64,000 nt of DNA from CAYLLT01 sp964384465. GTDB taxonomy: Bacteria > Planctomycetota > Phycisphaerae > UBA1845 > PWPN01. This document shows positions 62,905-64,000 of the stretch, piece by piece (position 1 is the stretch's first letter; each line of letters opens with the position of its first letter). Below the pieces are notes generated by a model that did no database searches, was not told where the DNA came from, and saw nothing but the letters and a program-made list of their open reading frames with translations. A program made the translations under genes and the position numbers. Location: NCBI GenBank assembly GCA_964384465.1, contig CAYLLT010000016.1, forward strand, positions 6,606-70,605. The letters are read 5' to 3'.

Positions 62905-62940
62905 TTCGATGTCGATCTTGAGAGTTCCTGTTGTTCGTAA

Positions 62941-63291
62941 TCAACCAAAAGCCAGTGCTCGTGGGGCATCCGCGACCAGGGCGCCGATGCCTTTGACCAG
63001 CGCTTCCCACTGCTCGATATCGCGTGCCAGCCGCTTTCGGCCGTCGTCGGTCAGGTGGTAGTACTTGCGGTCGCGTTTGTTGTCCGCCGACATCCATTCG
63101 CCGCGGATGAGGCCCTGGGCTTCGAGGTTGTAAAGGAGCGGGTAAAGCGTGCTCTGGCCGAGCTTCAGTACGTCATTCGAGCGTTTAGCCAGCTCGGTCA
63201 CCAGCTCATAACCATACATGGCTCGCCGATTTAACAGCTTCAATACGCCCAGCGGCAAGGCACCTTTGAGAAGTTCACGTTCGATGCGCAT
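62941..63291 (-). CDS. PadR-family transcriptional repressor
   Basis: 116 residues: winged helix with LPLGVLKLLNRRAMYGYELV, LGQSTLYPLLYNLEAQGLIR and the wing RKYYHLTDDGRKRLARDIEQ, exactly the PadR N-terminal pattern, with a short dimerisation helix. PadR proteins repress their own operon until a ligand binds. The likely operator TATGT TAA ACATA lies over the predicted transcription start, 18-30 bases upstream of the ATG. ATAGGAG precedes the start. It is encoded just upstream of the HAAS-type membrane protein. Confidence 0.92.
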   Translation of the reverse strand: MRIERELLKGALPLGVLKLLNRRAMYGYELVTELAKRSNDVLKLGQSTLYPLLYNLEAQGLIRGEWMSADNKRDRKYYHLTDDGRKRLARDIEQWEALVKGIGALVADAPRALAFG

Positions 63292-63308
63292 CTGACGATC
63301 TCCTATGG

Positions 63309-63349
63309 TATGTTAAACATAGTATACATCGCAAAGCTGGCTGGGGCAA
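63309..63349 (-). promoter_or_regulatory. PadR promoter and operator
   Basis: Minus strand: TTGCCC (63349-63344), 17-base spacer, TATACT (63326-63321). The perfect 5-3-5 dyad TATGT TAA ACATA (63309-63321) covers the expected start, the usual PadR ATGT/ACAT operator form. Confidence 0.65.
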
Positions 63350-63381
63350 ATCGGAATTCGAGAATATTTTTATCCTAACAC

Positions 63382-63409
63382 TTGCCAAACTTCCGATGGC
63401 GGTTATACT
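63382..63409 (+). promoter_or_regulatory. recA promoter
   Basis: TTGCCA (63382-63387), 16-base spacer, TATACT (63404-63409); expected start near 63416, about 66 bases before recA. Confidence 0.6.
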
Positions 63410-63440
63410 GTCGGCCGAATCGGGGGCGCGGCCAAAGATT

Positions 63441-63458
63441 GCGTCAACAAGTTGACGC
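63441..63458. promoter_or_regulatory. Perfect dyad in the recA leader, candidate SOS box
   Basis: GCGTCAAC AA GTTGACGC, 8-2-8, about 25-43 bases downstream of the predicted recA transcription start. It is a candidate LexA operator, or a leader hairpin. Confidence 0.45.
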
Positions 63459-63481
63459 GGTCCTTTATCAGGAAGACGCAC

Positions 63482-64000
63482 ATGAACCAGAACCCACAGA
63501 ACACATCGAGCAATCGGGACAAAGCGCTGGATCGGGCCCTTCAGCAAATTGAAAAAAGCTTCGGCAAAGGGGCGATCATGAAGCTGGACAGCGCGGAGTG
63601 TGCTGTGCATGACGGCCTCAGCACCGGGGCGCTCTCGCTGGACCTGGCCCTCGGTGGATACGGCATTCCGCGCGGGCGCGTCGTCGAATTGTTCGGGCCG
63701 GAGTCGAGCGGCAAGACGACGCTGGCGCTGCACGTGGTGGCGTCGGCCCAGAAGCGCGGCGGCGTGGCGGCGGTGGTCGATGCCGAACATGCCCTGGACC
63801 CGACGTGGGCCAAGCGATGCGGCGTCAAGCTCGAGGAATTGCTGGTCAGCCAGCCGGATACCGGCGAGCAGGCCCTGGAGATCGTCGAGATGCTGGTCCG
63901 CTCGAACGCGGTGGACTGCATCGTGATCGACTCGGTGGCGGCGCTGGTACCCAAGGCGGAGCTGGAAGGCGAGATGGGCCAGGCTCACGTCGGCTTGCAG
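63482..64000 (+). CDS. recA: Recombinase RecA (N-terminal part)
   Basis: The frame from ATG 63482 runs off the window after 173 codons. It reads KALDRALQQIEKSFGKGAIM, Walker A FGPESSGKTTLALHVV, the AAVVDAEHALDPTWAKRCGV block, the QPDTGEQALEIVEMLV segment and Walker B-like CIVIDSVAALVPKAELEGEM: all standard RecA landmarks in order. RecA pairs DNA strands in recombination and triggers LexA cleavage. AGGAAG lies eight bases upstream. It is divergent from the PadR gene. Confidence 0.96.
   Translation, partial: MNQNPQNTSSNRDKALDRALQQIEKSFGKGAIMKLDSAECAVHDGLSTGALSLDLALGGYGIPRGRVVELFGPESSGKTTLALHVVASAQKRGGVAAVVDAEHALDPTWAKRCGVKLEELLVSQPDTGEQALEIVEMLVRSNAVDCIVIDSVAALVPKAELEGEMGQAHVGLQ

Overview
The window looks like a high-GC Planctomycetota chromosome segment, probably Phycisphaerae-like and from a metagenome assembly. 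The clues are a C-terminal zinc ribbon of the CxxCGYDLRATPDRCPECG type (15.8-16.2 kb), a Tat-exported Gfo/Idh/MocA oxidoreductase, a DUF1080 protein, a giant Ser/Thr kinase with extracytoplasmic Ig-like repeats, many small lipoproteins and abundant dispersed palindromic repeats. A 10-N scaffold gap lies inside rho. No rRNA, complete tRNA, CRISPR array or intact insertion sequence was seen.

Layout. 0-6 kb: end of an unknown gene, a stand-alone LigD-type phosphoesterase domain, a TPR lipoprotein, a ROK kinase, then the N-degron pair bpt and clpS (with a DUF971 gene) and a Gfo/Idh/MocA oxidoreductase. 6-11.4 kb: an orphan RbsC-type permease, a dyad-repeat array with a truncated tRNA-Leu, an MMPL exporter, a gene remnant and an exported protein. 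11.4-14.1 kb: promoter, long leader, coaE and rho. 14.2-24.2 kb: accessory region with nucleotidyltransferase and toxin-antitoxin-like modules (NTase; DUF6932 plus small partner; MNT-HEPN; FitAB-type RHH-PIN), an M16 protease, a CodA-like deaminase and a membrane glycosyltransferase. 24.3-33.9 kb: folP, heparinase II/III, a radical SAM protein, Uma2, PutA and two lipoproteins. 34-43.7 kb: nadK, a GtrA-methyltransferase fusion with a GT39-type transferase, a large HEAT/TPR exported protein, citrate synthase and a DUF1080 protein.

43.7-60.3 kb: a long run of minus-strand envelope genes. In transcription order these are a ~2590-residue kinase with a degenerate second kinase domain, two tiny lipoproteins, a TPR/beta-barrel protein, a FecR-like protein, a PKD-repeat lipoprotein, a small lipoprotein, a sigma-54 activator and an L,D-transpeptidase. 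The kinase and the PKD lipoprotein share the same Ig-like domain type, which suggests one surface-related system. 60.5-64 kb: an orphan Phd antitoxin, a PadR/HAAS-type pair and the start of recA.

The most unusual signal is a family of perfect GTCGAC-centred palindromes. TGCCGTCGACGGCA occurs six times and GGTCGTCGACGACC four times, nine of the ten within 44.7-54.4 kb. They fall both between genes and inside genes in different reading frames, so constraint appears to act on DNA. Several other repeat families are present: dyads with a 2-nt centre, paired 8-4-8 hairpins, approximately 10-bp tandem units and a MITE-like 151-bp element. All calls are from reading the sequence and recalled family motifs; no searches were run.
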